DNA from: Adlercreutzia caecimuris B7
GTDB taxonomy: Bacteria > Actinomycetota > Coriobacteriia > Coriobacteriales > Eggerthellaceae
DNA length: 64,000 nucleotides
Direction: 5' to 3'
Assembly (NCBI RefSeq): GCF_000403355.2
Contig: NZ_KE159646.1
Span: forward strand, 1 to 64,000
Shown here: positions 34,563-43,873 of the stretch, in pieces
Layout of the letters: the number at the start of each line of letters is the position of its first letter
How positions within the stretch are numbered: the stretch's first letter is position 1
Position numbers and translations under genes: made by a program
Notes under the pieces: generated by a model
Told to the model about the DNA's origin: nothing
The model's input: only the letters and a program-made list of their open reading frames with translations
The model's database searches: none

Positions 34563-36922
34563 ATGGGTGTCTCGATGATCGGCCTGCTCGGCCTTTTAGT
34601 AGCCTTCGCGGGCTGCGTGATTTCGGTGCTGTGCCTGGGTGTGGCCCACATCCTGTACAAGAAGCGCTCCTTCGAGCGCTCTGAGACCTTCGCCTGGGGC
34701 GGCCGTTTGGCTGCTGTGCTCGTGGCGGCGGCCCTCACGGTGTGCTGCGCCGTGCTCGTGTGGTGCTTCTTCACCGGTGACAACTCCATCCAGTACGTGC
34801 TGGACAACCGCTCCAACTCCGTGTCCGACATCGCCTGGCTCTACAAGCTGGCGGGCCTGTGGGCCGGCCGTCAGGGGTCGCTTCTGTTCTGGGCGTGGCT
34901 CATCGCCGTGTTCAACTCCGTGCTCGTGTTCGCCACGCGCAGGGATGCGCGCCCCCTCGATAACGGGGCGCTGTGCATCGCCCAGCTCGTGCTGACGGCG
35001 TTCGTCTCGGTGCTGCTGTTCTCCGAGGCCAACATGCCCTTCCTGACCACCGATTCCCGCTACTTCGCCGAGAACGGCGTCCTGAACGCCGCCGCTTCCA
35101 TGCGCTCCATGAACGCGCTGTTGGAGCACTGGGCCATGGCCATCCACCCGCCCACGCTGTTCATCGGCTACGCGGGGCTCACGCTGCCCTTCGCCTACGC
35201 CGTGGCGGCGCTTATCGTGGACGACGATTCGGCCCTGTGGGTGAACCGCTCGACCGGCTACCTCATGTTCTCCTGGCTTTTGCTCGGCATCGGCATCGGC
35301 CTGGGCGCCGTGTGGGCCTACGTGGTGCTCGGCTGGGGCGGTTACTGGGGCTGGGATCCGGTGGAGAACGCGAGCCTGCTGCCGTGGCTTGTGGGCGTGG
35401 CCCTCATCCACTCCTTCACTGTGTATCGCCAGCGCGGCGCCTTCAAGCGCTGGAGCGTGTTCTGCGCCTGCCTCACCTTCTGCTTCGTGGTGCTGGGCAC
35501 CTTCATTACCCGCTCGGGCCTCGTGCAGTCGGTGCACGCCTTCGAGGGCGACCCAGTGTCGCTCGTGATGTTCGGGGCGCTCATCGTGCTGTCGCTTTTG
35601 GCCGGCATCGTGGGCCTTGTCGTGCGCCGCAAGAGCTTCGGCGCGGTCAATGCGGCCGATGACGACATCGAGTCCATGGCGTCGAAGGAGGCGGCCTACT
35701 ACGTGAACAACCTCATCATGGTGGTGTTCGCGGTGCTTCTGGCCTACATGACCGTGTCCTCGGCCCTGCCGAGCTGGCTGCCCTTCGGCGGCCAGTCCCT
35801 GTCGGCGGGCACCTACAACGCCATTGCCCGCCCGCTTGGCATCGCGTACCTGGCCGTGCTGGCCATCTGCCCGCTTCTGGGCTGGCGCCGCACCGACAAG
35901 GAGGCCTTCTGGCGCGCCGCCCGGGTGCCGGGGCTGTGCGCGCTCGTGCTGTTCGTCGTGCTGATGGTGTACTTCGCCACGTACCTGCTGCCCAGCTACA
36001 ATGCCATGATCGCCATGGGCGGCACCACGGCCGAGGGGCTGCTGGAGCAGGGGGCGCCGGCCTACTACAACGGCCTGACCGTAGTGGGCTTCGCCGTGGC
36101 GAGCCTGCTCGTCTTCAACGCACTGTTCATGGCCGTGCGCGCTCTCAAGCGCGTGACGGCGGCTACGGTGCGCCGGCGGCTGTCCCTGTTCGGCGGCTCA
36201 GTGGCCCACGCGGCCATGGGCATCATCCTCGTGGGCCTCATCGGGTCGTCCATGTACGTGACCGAGGTGACCGACTATGTGCCCTACAGCGAGGACGAGG
36301 ACGCCACTGTGGAGCCCTTCGTCATTCAGGACTTCGAGCTGCAGTATACGGGCAACAACATCGAGGAGCTGGGCAACGGCAACGTGAAGTACACGGTGTA
36401 CTTCGACGCCTACCGCGACGGCGCCTTCGTGGGTTCTGTGGCCCCGGCCGTGCAGGTGGTGGGCGCCACCCAGCAGCAGAAACTGGAGGCGAGCGTCATC
36501 AGCTTCCCGCTGGAGGATCTGTTCGTGGTGTACCGCGGCGTGAACGAGAACGGCGACTTCTCCATGGACGTGCGGGTGAACCCGCTCATCTCGCTGGTGT
36601 GGGTGGGCTTCGGCCTGCTCATGGTGGGCTGCCTCATCCCGCTGTTTGCCAAGCGGGCCTCCAAGCGCGAGGGCGACGAGGGCGACGACGAGCCGGCCCG
36701 CGTCCTGGCGGCCGAGGCTGCCACTGCCGACGAGGCTGGCGCGGCTGGTGCGGCCGAACGCCCTGGTATCGTGGAGGCGACCGCGGCCGAGGAGGTGGCC
36801 CTCGTGGAAGACGCCGAGGGCGATGGGGCCGCCGGAGCCGATGCTGCCGCTACTGCGGCCGATGCGGCTGGCGCTGCCGATGGCGCTGACGAGGCTGGCG
36901 CGGCTGGTGCGGGGGAGGGCAA

Positions 36923-36926
<4 letters not shown>
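34563..36926 (+). CDS. ccmF: CcmF heme lyase / cytochrome c assembly protein
   Basis: A 787-residue multi-pass membrane protein with the tryptophan-rich WWD heme-handling motif WGGYWGWDPVENASLLPWL and conserved histidines near HWAMAIHPPTLFIGY. It ligates heme to CxxCH/CxxCK sites. The C-terminal 65 residues after the last helix (residue about 695) are an unusual Ala/Glu/Asp low-complexity tail. Starts 3 bases after ccmE and its stop overlaps the ccmA GTG start. No separate NrfE-like lyase for the CITCK heme is present, so this CcmF may serve both motif types (inference). Confidence 0.92.
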
Positions 36927-37636
<710 letters not shown>

Positions 37637-38515
37637 ATGGAGGATCGCCACGGAGCGGAAGCCTCCGGGAATTCCGATTCGCTCAAACGGTCCTCGCTTG
37701 GTGAAACAGCCCACCGGGCTGTTTCAGTCGCTGCGGAACTCGCTCGGTCGGAACACCCGGAGTCTTCCGATGCGTCTTCTGCGGCTGAGCGCGAAGGGAC
37801 GCGCAGCGCCCTCTGCCAGGCGCCCTCGACCTGGACGCAGTACAAGACCCTGCTCGCCAAGGACCTGAAGGCGGAGTTCCGCACCAAGGACATGGTGGTG
37901 TCCATGGGCATCTACGCCTTCTTGGTCATCGTGGTGTTCGGCGTGGCCCTGTCCTTCGCCCGTCCCGGGGCGGAGTTTCTGGAAGTGTCCGGCGGCCTTC
38001 TGTGGGCGCTCGTGGTGTTCACGTCGCTTCTGGGCCTGAACCGCTCGTTTGCCAAGGAGACGGAGAACGGCTGTTTGGAGGGCCTGCTTTTGGCGCCGCT
38101 CGACCGCGGTGTGATCTTTCTGGCCAAGGCGACGTCGAATTTGGTGTTCCTCGTGTTGGTGGAAGTGATCGCCGTGCCGCTGTACTGGGTGTTCTTCTCC
38201 AGCTTCGCAGCCCCGGCCGAGACGGGCTGGCTGCTCGTAGCGCCGCTCGTGCTCGGCAGCATCGGCATCGCCGGCATCGGCACCATGCTGTCCACCATCA
38301 CCGCCGCCACCCGCGGCAAGGACGTGATGCTGGCGCTGCTGTTCGTGCCCGTGATCTTCCCCTTGCTGTACGCCTGCGTGTCGGCCACCACCTGCGCGCT
38401 CGTGGGCGGCGATGTGTTCGCCGACGGGTTTCTCACCTCGCTGGCGCTCGGCGCTGGCTACGATGTGGTTATGATTCTTGCCAGCTGGGTGCTCTACGAT
38501 TTCGTGGTCAACTGA
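37637..38515 (+). CDS. ccmB: CcmB heme-exporter permease with palindrome-encoded N-terminal extension
   Basis: A 292-residue protein; residues from about 62 (TWTQYKTLLAKDLKAEFRTK) to the end are a standard six-helix CcmB (FTSLLGLNRSFAKE, ENGCLEGLLLAPLDR). The first 60 residues are foreign: they are the in-frame translation of 100-bp palindromic copy B plus a short spacer. No ATG, GTG or TTG occurs in frame between the element and the CcmB core, so translation must start at ATG 37637, directly after the ccmA stop and 5 bases after GGGGGTGAG. The extension is hydrophilic and would be cytoplasmic. Confidence 0.9.
   Translation: MEDRHGAEASGNSDSLKRSSLGETAHRAVSVAAELARSEHPESSDASSAAEREGTRSALCQAPSTWTQYKTLLAKDLKAEFRTKDMVVSMGIYAFLVIVVFGVALSFARPGAEFLEVSGGLLWALVVFTSLLGLNRSFAKETENGCLEGLLLAPLDRGVIFLAKATSNLVFLVLVEVIAVPLYWVFFSSFAAPAETGWLLVAPLVLGSIGIAGIGTMLSTITAATRGKDVMLALLFVPVIFPLLYACVSATTCALVGGDVFADGFLTSLALGAGYDVVMILASWVLYDFVVN
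37663..37762. repeat. 100-bp palindromic element, copy B, inside ccmB
   Basis: Outer arms 37663-37677 (CTCCGGGAATTCCGA) and 37748-37762 (TCGGAACACCCGGAG); inner stem GAAACAGCCC (37703-37712) / GGGCTGTTTC (37716-37725), loop ACC. Same length and layout as copy A. The conserved unpaired part CAGTCGCTGCGGAACTCGCT is shared apart from its stem bases. Three inner-stem pairs and one outer-stem pair differ from copy A in a compensatory way. Confidence 0.9.
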
Positions 38516-38536
38516 AGGAGACGACCTGATGCTGCG

Positions 38537-38634
38537 GTTCCGACAGGCACCCGCCCTTCGCGCTCAGAGCTTACCTTCGCGGCACGAAGGCCGCTCAGCC
38601 GCTCTTCAAGCGAATTGCAGGCACCTGTCGCAAC
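38537..38634. repeat. Third palindromic element (copy C, divergent) between ccmB and ccmC
   Basis: GTTCCGACAGG (38537-38547) pairs with CCTGTCGCAAC (38624-38634) with one mismatch. An inner hairpin CCTTCG-CGGCA-CGAAGG sits at 38574-38590. Length (98 bp) and layout match copies A and B, but the sequence is only weakly related. Confidence 0.6.
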
Positions 38635-38690
38635 CTCGCTGACTTATGCTCAACCGGTACTATGGGAAATAATTTTGGAGAGGAGAACGA

Positions 38691-39458
38691 GTGACTGATA
38701 AAACGTTGAAGCTGCCCGAGGCGGGGCAGTGGCCCGACAAGCTGGTGGCGCCGGCGCTCATTGCGGGTGCGGTGCTGACCACCATCGGGTTCCTCATGGC
38801 GTTCTTCTGCGTGGCCCCCGTGGGCGGTGCCACAGTGAACGGCGCCGAGCTCATCGGGGACGTGATGGTGTCCCAGAAGATGCTCCTGTCCCAGAAGATC
38901 TTCTACTTCCATATGCCCGTGGCCATCACGTCGTTTCTCGCCCTGGGCTTCGGATGCTACTACGCTGTGCGCTTCCTTATGACGAAGAACCGGCGCTTCG
39001 ACACCTGCTCGCGCATCTGCCTGGAAATCGCCCTGCTGTTCGTGGTGCTCACCATGATCACCGGCGAGATGTGGACGCGCTTCGAGTGGGGCGTGTGGTG
39101 GAGCTGGGAGCCGCGCCTGACCACCTACCTCATCCTCATGCTCATCGTGATCGCCTACTTCGTGCTGAGAAGCTCGGTGGACGAGCCGGAGCGCCGCGCC
39201 ACCTTCGCCGCCGTGGTGGCCATCATCGCCACTATCGACGTGCCCATCTGCTTCATGATCACGCGGCTCATTCCCTCGTCCATCCATCCGGTGGTGCTGC
39301 GCGAGGGCGGCATGAGCCCCGAGATGGGCTTGTGCGTGGGCCTGTGCGCGCTCGGCATGCTGCTTGTGGGCTTCGCCCTGTACCGCGCCCGCTTCAATCA
39401 GGTGCGCCTCACCCAGCGCGTTGACGCGATCAAGGAAACCCTCGACGACGAACGCTAG
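38691..39458 (+). CDS. ccmC: CcmC heme exporter/handling protein
   Basis: A 255-residue six-helix membrane protein with the WWD motif WGVWWSWEPRLTTYLIL and flanking histidines (KIFYFHMPVAIT, SIHPVVLREGG). It loads heme onto CcmE. GTG 38691 is preceded by GGAGAGGAG. It is separated from ccmB by palindromic element C but surely belongs to the same operon. Confidence 0.92.
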   Translation: MTDKTLKLPEAGQWPDKLVAPALIAGAVLTTIGFLMAFFCVAPVGGATVNGAELIGDVMVSQKMLLSQKIFYFHMPVAITSFLALGFGCYYAVRFLMTKNRRFDTCSRICLEIALLFVVLTMITGEMWTRFEWGVWWSWEPRLTTYLILMLIVIAYFVLRSSVDEPERRATFAAVVAIIATIDVPICFMITRLIPSSIHPVVLREGGMSPEMGLCVGLCALGMLLVGFALYRARFNQVRLTQRVDAIKETLDDER

Positions 39459-39467
39459 GAGATAGCC

Positions 39468-39659
39468 ATGAATCCCATTCTTGCCGATATCTATTCCACC
39501 ATCCTGCCCTCGGCCCCCTACATCATCGCGGCCTATGCGCTTTTGTGGGTGGCCCTGCTCGCCTACGTGCTCATCATCTTCCGCGGCACGAAGAAGGCCG
39601 AAGCTCAGCTCATGCTGCTGGAGGAGGCCGTGGCCGACCGTGCCGCCAAGGGCGAGTAG
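39468..39659 (+). CDS. ccmD: CcmD-like small membrane protein
   Basis: A 63-residue single-helix protein (residues about 18-38, IIAAYALLWVALLAYVLIIF) with a charged C-terminus rich in Lys/Glu/Ala, the plan of CcmD, which stabilises the CcmC-CcmE-heme complex. Starts 9 bases after ccmC with AGGAGA upstream. Assigned from size, topology and position; CcmD sequences are poorly conserved. Confidence 0.8.
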   Translation: MNPILADIYSTILPSAPYIIAAYALLWVALLAYVLIIFRGTKKAEAQLMLLEEAVADRAAKGE

Positions 39660-39678
39660 CAGCTCGAACGCCTCAAAA

Positions 39679-39831
39679 GTGGCGCAAAAGTTCGTTTCTG
39701 GTGCGGCGCTGATCGCCGGAGCGTCGCTCTCCTTGTCTTTTTCGCGGTTTCAAGGGATATTTCGAGCGATTTTGGTCGAAAAAGCGCTCTGTATGACCTC
39801 GATGTGCACCAAAAGCGAAATATTGCGCCAC
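39679..39831. repeat. 153-bp MITE-like element with 26-bp terminal inverted repeats (copy 1)
   Basis: 39679-39704 and the reverse complement of 39806-39831 agree at 22 of 26 positions (outer GTGGCGCAA, inner TGGTGC). An inner CTTTTTCG / CGAAAAAG pair adds to the fold. No ORF. A related copy lies at 50779-50942; their right ends agree over about 40 bases. Confidence 0.7.
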
Positions 39832-39859
39832 GTTTGCCGTCTATGGGAGACATGAGCCT

Positions 39860-40276
39860 ATGAAGACTGTTGCCAGGATACTCGTTCTCGCCTTCGCGTG
39901 GCTCTGTGTGGGTGCGGCTTTCGTGGGCATCTTCGTGCCGGTGCTGCCTACCACGCCGCTGTTGCTTCTGGCCACCTTCCTGTTCGGGAAGTTCTCGCCG
40001 CGCTGCCATCGGCTGATCATCTCAAGTAAGGTGTATCGTTCCTACGTGGTGCCTTTCAAAGAGGCCGGCGGTATGCCGGTGAAGGCGAAGATGCGCATGC
40101 TGATCATCTCGCTTTCGGTGCTGGCCGTGTCGGCCGCCCTTGTGCAGAAGCCCTTCGTGTGGGTCATCTTGGCCGCGGTGGCGCTGTTTCTCGTGTACCT
40201 CATGGTGGTGCGCATCCCCACGGTGGGGGAGAGCGCTGTTGCCTACGAGGCCGCCGAAATCGAACCGGAGGCCTGA
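39860..40276 (+). CDS. YbaN-family (DUF454) inner membrane protein
   Basis: A 138-residue protein with the DUF454 core GIFVPVLPTTPLLLLATFLF, then FSPRCHRLI and two C-terminal helices. Function unknown; in several lineages it sits near heme or respiratory genes, which fits its position after the ccm operon. It lies beyond the MITE-like element and may be transcribed separately. Confidence 0.85.
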   Translation: MKTVARILVLAFAWLCVGAAFVGIFVPVLPTTPLLLLATFLFGKFSPRCHRLIISSKVYRSYVVPFKEAGGMPVKAKMRMLIISLSVLAVSAALVQKPFVWVILAAVALFLVYLMVVRIPTVGESAVAYEAAEIEPEA

Positions 40277-40311
40277 GGGACGGTCCTCACCCAAATGGCC
40301 CTCGTTCCCGG

Positions 40312-40335
40312 GCGGCGCGACTTCGGTCGCGCCGC
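40312..40335 (+). terminator. Hairpin after DUF454 gene
   Basis: GCGGCGCGAC-TTCG-GTCGCGCCGC, 10-bp stem with a UUCG-type loop, followed only by TTGTG; probable terminator. Confidence 0.6.
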
Positions 40336-40405
40336 TTGTGCTTTCGGCCCCCTTGCGTTCAGGGCTTTGCCGTTGTCGGGGGGCACCCGCGGCCAGGCCC
40401 GTCGC

Positions 40406-40470
40406 CCCAACACTGGGATCTCCTTGCGCCCAATATTGGGCAGAAGCTGCCACGTCCCCCTTCCTATACT
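40406..40470 (+). promoter_or_regulatory. Two tandem dyads and -10 upstream of the molybdoenzyme operon
   Basis: CCCAACACTGGG (40406-40417) and the perfect 14-bp palindrome GCCCAATATTGGGC (40428-40441) are 23 bp apart centre to centre. TATACT at 40465-40470 is the likely -10. This places the dyads near -42 and -65 relative to a start near 40477, typical activator positions. The Crp/Fnr-type regulator at 43874 is a candidate ligand-binding partner. Confidence 0.5.
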
Positions 40471-40521
40471 TTCCCTATCCGGCGCCTTGCCGCCGTATCG
40501 AGGAGAGAAAAGAGGAGGACT

Positions 40522-42981
40522 ATGGAAGAGAAGGACCAACTGGCCCCCACCGAGTTCGTGCATGACGGGAAGCTCACCCGCCGCACCTTCGTGAAGGGCG
40601 CGGGCTGGCTGACCATCACGTCGGCCGTGGGCGCTACGGCTGTGGGCTGTGCGCCGAGCGCTCCCGCCGAGAAGGACGAGCTGGCCGAGACCGGCCCGGT
40701 GGCCGACCCCGAGGAGGGCTTCACCTATAAGAGCGCCTGCTGCTCGGTGAACTGCACCTCCCGCTGCCACTTGCGTGCTCGCGTGAAGGACGACAAGATC
40801 TACACCGTCACCCCGGGCCAGATGCCCGGCCGCGACGACTACGCCAACTGCTGCTTGCGTTCCATCGGCCTGGGCACCCGCACCCACGACGAGAACGTCC
40901 GCGTGATGCACCCCATGAAGCGCACCGGCGAGCGCGGCAGCGGCGAGTTCGAGCAGATCTCCTGGGAGCAGGCCATCGAGGAGATCGCCGAGCGCATGGA
41001 GGCCTCCAAGGCGCAGTACGGTGCCAAGGCCTGCGGCTTCTACTCGTTCACGGGCAATCTGTCCAAGCTCTCGTGGGAGGCGCCCACGCGCTTCGCCGGC
41101 ACCTACGGCGGCACCGCCTTCGACATCGAGGGCATCATGGGCGACCACGGCGCCACCATGGGCATGACGCTCTGCTTCGGCCAGGGCCGTGGCGCTCACG
41201 ACACGCGCGACTATATGAACTCGAAGATGGTGGTGCTCTGGGGCCGCAACGTGGCCGACACCCACACCTCCGAGTTCCGCTATCTCGTAAAGGCCCGCGA
41301 GAACGGCGCCAAGATCGTCGTGGTAGACCCGCGTCTGTGCTCTACGGCCGCCATCGCCGACCAGTGGATTCCCATCAAGGCCCAGACCGACCCGGCGCTG
41401 GCCCTCGGCATGATGAACGTCATCATCTCGAACGATTTGCACGCCAAGGACTGGCTCGTCGCGAACTCCGTGGCGCCCTTCCTCGTGCGCGAGTCCGACG
41501 GCATGCTGCTGCGCGACGGCGAGGGCGAGGACGCCGCCTGGATGGTGTGGGACGAAGCGGCCGGCAAGGCGGTGCCCAACACCACCGAGGGCGTGACCGC
41601 CGCGCTTTCCGGCACCTTCGAGGTGAACGGTGAGACCTGCCGTACCTCCTTCGACCACTTGGTGGACGAGGTGTCGAAGTACACGCTGGAGTACACCTCC
41701 GAGATCACCGGGCTCGCCCCCGACGTCATCGAGACCTTCGCTATGGAGTACATCAACGCCCAACCTGCCGGCATCCGCATGGGCCAGGGCATGCAGCGCG
41801 TGTACAACTCGCACTCGCCCTTCCGCACGGTGGCCACGCTGGCCGCGGTGGCCGGGTATATCGGCGTGGAGGGCGGCGGCGCGTCCCACGCGGGCGGCAC
41901 GGCCTCCATCCGCTCCACCCCCGGCATCACCATCCCGGCGTTCAACTACGACGAGTGGGCCGACACCGGCGCCAACGAGGTGAATATGGTGAAGAGCTCC
42001 ACGCTCTACGACCAGATCATCACCGGCGACCCCAACCCCATCGACTTCATGTGGTTCGCCAACTCGAACTTCATCAACATGAGCCCCGATTCCAACAAGA
42101 TCATCAATGAGGTGCTGCCGAAGATCTCCACCATCGTGACGGTGGACCCGTACTGGACCTGGACGGCGCGCTACTCCGATTACGTGCTGCCGGCGTGCAA
42201 CTACTGGGAGAAGTGGGACTTCCTCGACCGCTCGCCCTGGGTGTTCTTCCAGAGCCCCGCGGTGACGCCAGCCGGCGAGAGCAAGTCCGACGTGGAGATC
42301 ATGTCGCTTCTGGCCGCGAAGGTGGGTCTGGGGGACTTGTGGGCGAAGACCGACGAGGAGTGGGTGCGCAGCTTCGTGAACGAGGAGCACCCGGCCTGGG
42401 AGGGCTTTGACTTCGATCAGGCCGTGGCCGACGGCATCTGGGGCCGCCCCGATGGCATCTACGACTCTCAGATCGTCTTCGCCGACGGCGTGTTTCCCAC
42501 CCCCTCCACGAAGTTCACGTTCTACAACGACGACCTGGTGGAATTCGACGAGCAGGTTCCCTGCTACAAGCCCATGCTGGAGGATCCGAAGGGCCCGCTC
42601 GGCGAGAAGTACCCGCTCGTGTTCTTGCAGTACCACGACCGCATGAACGTGCACACCCAGCACATCGGCATCCCGGCGCTCGCGGGCATTCAGGACGAGC
42701 CTCTGCTGGAGATGAACCCGGTGGACGCCGAGGCGCGTAGTATCGCCGACGGCGACGTGGTGAGCATTACAAACGACCGTGGCGCCTGCAAGATGAAGGT
42801 CTTCCTCACCGAGGGCATCGTGCCCGGCACGGTGGCCACCCAGAGCGGCTGGACCCCCGACTACACCATCGAGGGCAACTACCAGACGCTCACCCATTTG
42901 ACGTTGAACCCCACGGAAGAGCACATTTCCCAGACCTGCACGGCTTTCTACGACGTGCTGGTGGAAGTAGAGAAGGCGTAG
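40522..42981 (+). CDS. DMSO-reductase-family molybdopterin oxidoreductase, catalytic subunit
   Basis: This 819-residue Tat-exported enzyme (LTRRTFVKG, residues 18-26; a cysteine in VGCAPSA follows) has an N-terminal [4Fe-4S] motif Cys74-x3-Cys78-x3-Cys82 and Cys110/111, and bis-MGD domains (YGGTAFDIEGIMGDHGATMG around residue 205; QYHDRMNVHTQHIG near the C-terminus). It belongs to the broad family that includes DMSO, polysulfide and catechol-dehydroxylating enzymes of Eggerthellaceae. The natural acceptor cannot be read from sequence. AGAGGAGG precedes ATG 40522. The ferredoxin subunit follows, and a DUF5692 membrane protein is convergent downstream. Confidence 0.88.
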   Translation: MEEKDQLAPTEFVHDGKLTRRTFVKGAGWLTITSAVGATAVGCAPSAPAEKDELAETGPVADPEEGFTYKSACCSVNCTSRCHLRARVKDDKIYTVTPGQMPGRDDYANCCLRSIGLGTRTHDENVRVMHPMKRTGERGSGEFEQISWEQAIEEIAERMEASKAQYGAKACGFYSFTGNLSKLSWEAPTRFAGTYGGTAFDIEGIMGDHGATMGMTLCFGQGRGAHDTRDYMNSKMVVLWGRNVADTHTSEFRYLVKARENGAKIVVVDPRLCSTAAIADQWIPIKAQTDPALALGMMNVIISNDLHAKDWLVANSVAPFLVRESDGMLLRDGEGEDAAWMVWDEAAGKAVPNTTEGVTAALSGTFEVNGETCRTSFDHLVDEVSKYTLEYTSEITGLAPDVIETFAMEYINAQPAGIRMGQGMQRVYNSHSPFRTVATLAAVAGYIGVEGGGASHAGGTASIRSTPGITIPAFNYDEWADTGANEVNMVKSSTLYDQIITGDPNPIDFMWFANSNFINMSPDSNKIINEVLPKISTIVTVDPYWTWTARYSDYVLPACNYWEKWDFLDRSPWVFFQSPAVTPAGESKSDVEIMSLLAAKVGLGDLWAKTDEEWVRSFVNEEHPAWEGFDFDQAVADGIWGRPDGIYDSQIVFADGVFPTPSTKFTFYNDDLVEFDEQVPCYKPMLEDPKGPLGEKYPLVFLQYHDRMNVHTQHIGIPALAGIQDEPLLEMNPVDAEARSIADGDVVSITNDRGACKMKVFLTEGIVPGTVATQSGWTPDYTIEGNYQTLTHLTLNPTEEHISQTCTAFYDVLVEVEKA

Positions 42982-42988
42982 GTGCGAC

Positions 42989-43549
42989 ATGGCTAAGCAA
43001 TACGGAATGGTGATCGATACGACCCGCTGCATGGGCTGCCAGACCTGTGCCGTGGCCTGCAAGGTGTCCAACGAGGTGCCCGGAGACATCTACTGGGCCC
43101 ACGTGGAGGGCCTTGACGGCGACGTATACCGCCCCACGGGCACGTTCCCGCAGGTGAAGATGAACTTCCGTCCGACGTTGTGCAACCACTGCGCCGAGCC
43201 GGCCTGCGCGGCCAACTGCCCCACGGGCGCTATGGCCAAGCGCGAGGACAACGGCGCGGTCGTGGTGGATCAGGAAGTCTGCATCGGCTGCGGCACCTGC
43301 GCCCAGTCCTGCCCCTACGGCGTGCCGCAGATCGACGAGGAGGCCGCGGTGTCCTCGAAGTGCACGATGTGCTTCGACCGCCAGGACAACGACCATCGTC
43401 CCTGGTGCGTGCAGGCCTGCCCGGCTGAGGCGCGCATCGTGGGAGACTTGAACGATCCTGAAAGCGATGTGGCGAAATACATCGCCGAGAAGGGCGCCGT
43501 GCCCTATCTCGAGGAGCACGGCACCCAGCCTTCGGTGTACTACGTATAG
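42989..43549 (+). CDS. Four-cluster ferredoxin subunit (DmsB-like) of the molybdoenzyme
   Basis: A 186-residue protein with 16-cysteine DmsB/NrfC-type arrangement: CMGCQTCAVACK, CNHCAEPACAANCP, CIGCGTCAQSCP and CTMCFDRQDN...CVQACP. It passes electrons between a membrane quinol-oxidising partner and the catalytic subunit and would be exported with it. Starts 7 bases after the catalytic gene. No DmsC or NrfD anchor follows. Confidence 0.92.
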   Translation: MAKQYGMVIDTTRCMGCQTCAVACKVSNEVPGDIYWAHVEGLDGDVYRPTGTFPQVKMNFRPTLCNHCAEPACAANCPTGAMAKREDNGAVVVDQEVCIGCGTCAQSCPYGVPQIDEEAAVSSKCTMCFDRQDNDHRPWCVQACPAEARIVGDLNDPESDVAKYIAEKGAVPYLEEHGTQPSVYYV

Positions 43550-43873
43550 GCGCGATCCACGCCGGCGGTTCTGCCTGCGCCCCGGCGCCCGAGCGTTCGG
43601 GGGCGCAGCCTGCAAGCGCTGCCCCCTCCCGCATCCGAGTGCCGGGAGGGGCGGGTGCTTGATCGGCAACCCTCCCTCCCTGAGGCGAAACGGCCGTCTG
43701 CGCCGTTTCGCCTCGTCGGCATTGGGAGGGGCCGTGGTAAGATGACGGGGCGGGAGCGCATCCGCTCCGGGAAGGCGGCTGTTCGCGCCGCAAGGAGGCG
43801 GTGCCGTTTGAGGTGCCGTGCACAAGAGGCGCACCCTAGGGGAGCGTGCCGTTCGAGGGGGAGAGGGGACTTC
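43550..43873. other. 324-base non-coding gap with two strong hairpins
   Basis: CCCCTCCCG (43623-43631) pairs with CGGGAGGGG (43643-43651). GAGGCGAAACGGC (43682-43694) pairs perfectly with GCCGTTTCGCCTC (43702-43714). Neither is followed by a T-run. The first may end the molybdoenzyme operon; the second lies about 160 bases before the Crp/Fnr gene and may be in its leader. Confidence 0.6.

Noticed and set aside
40243-43089. 948-codon minus-strand ORF opposite the molybdoenzyme
   Set aside because: Shadow ORF with no recognisable domain and no ribosome site.
43682-43714. 13-bp perfect hairpin before the Crp/Fnr gene as a terminator
   Set aside because: It has no T-run on either strand and lies far from the preceding stop; I list it only as a structure in the gap.
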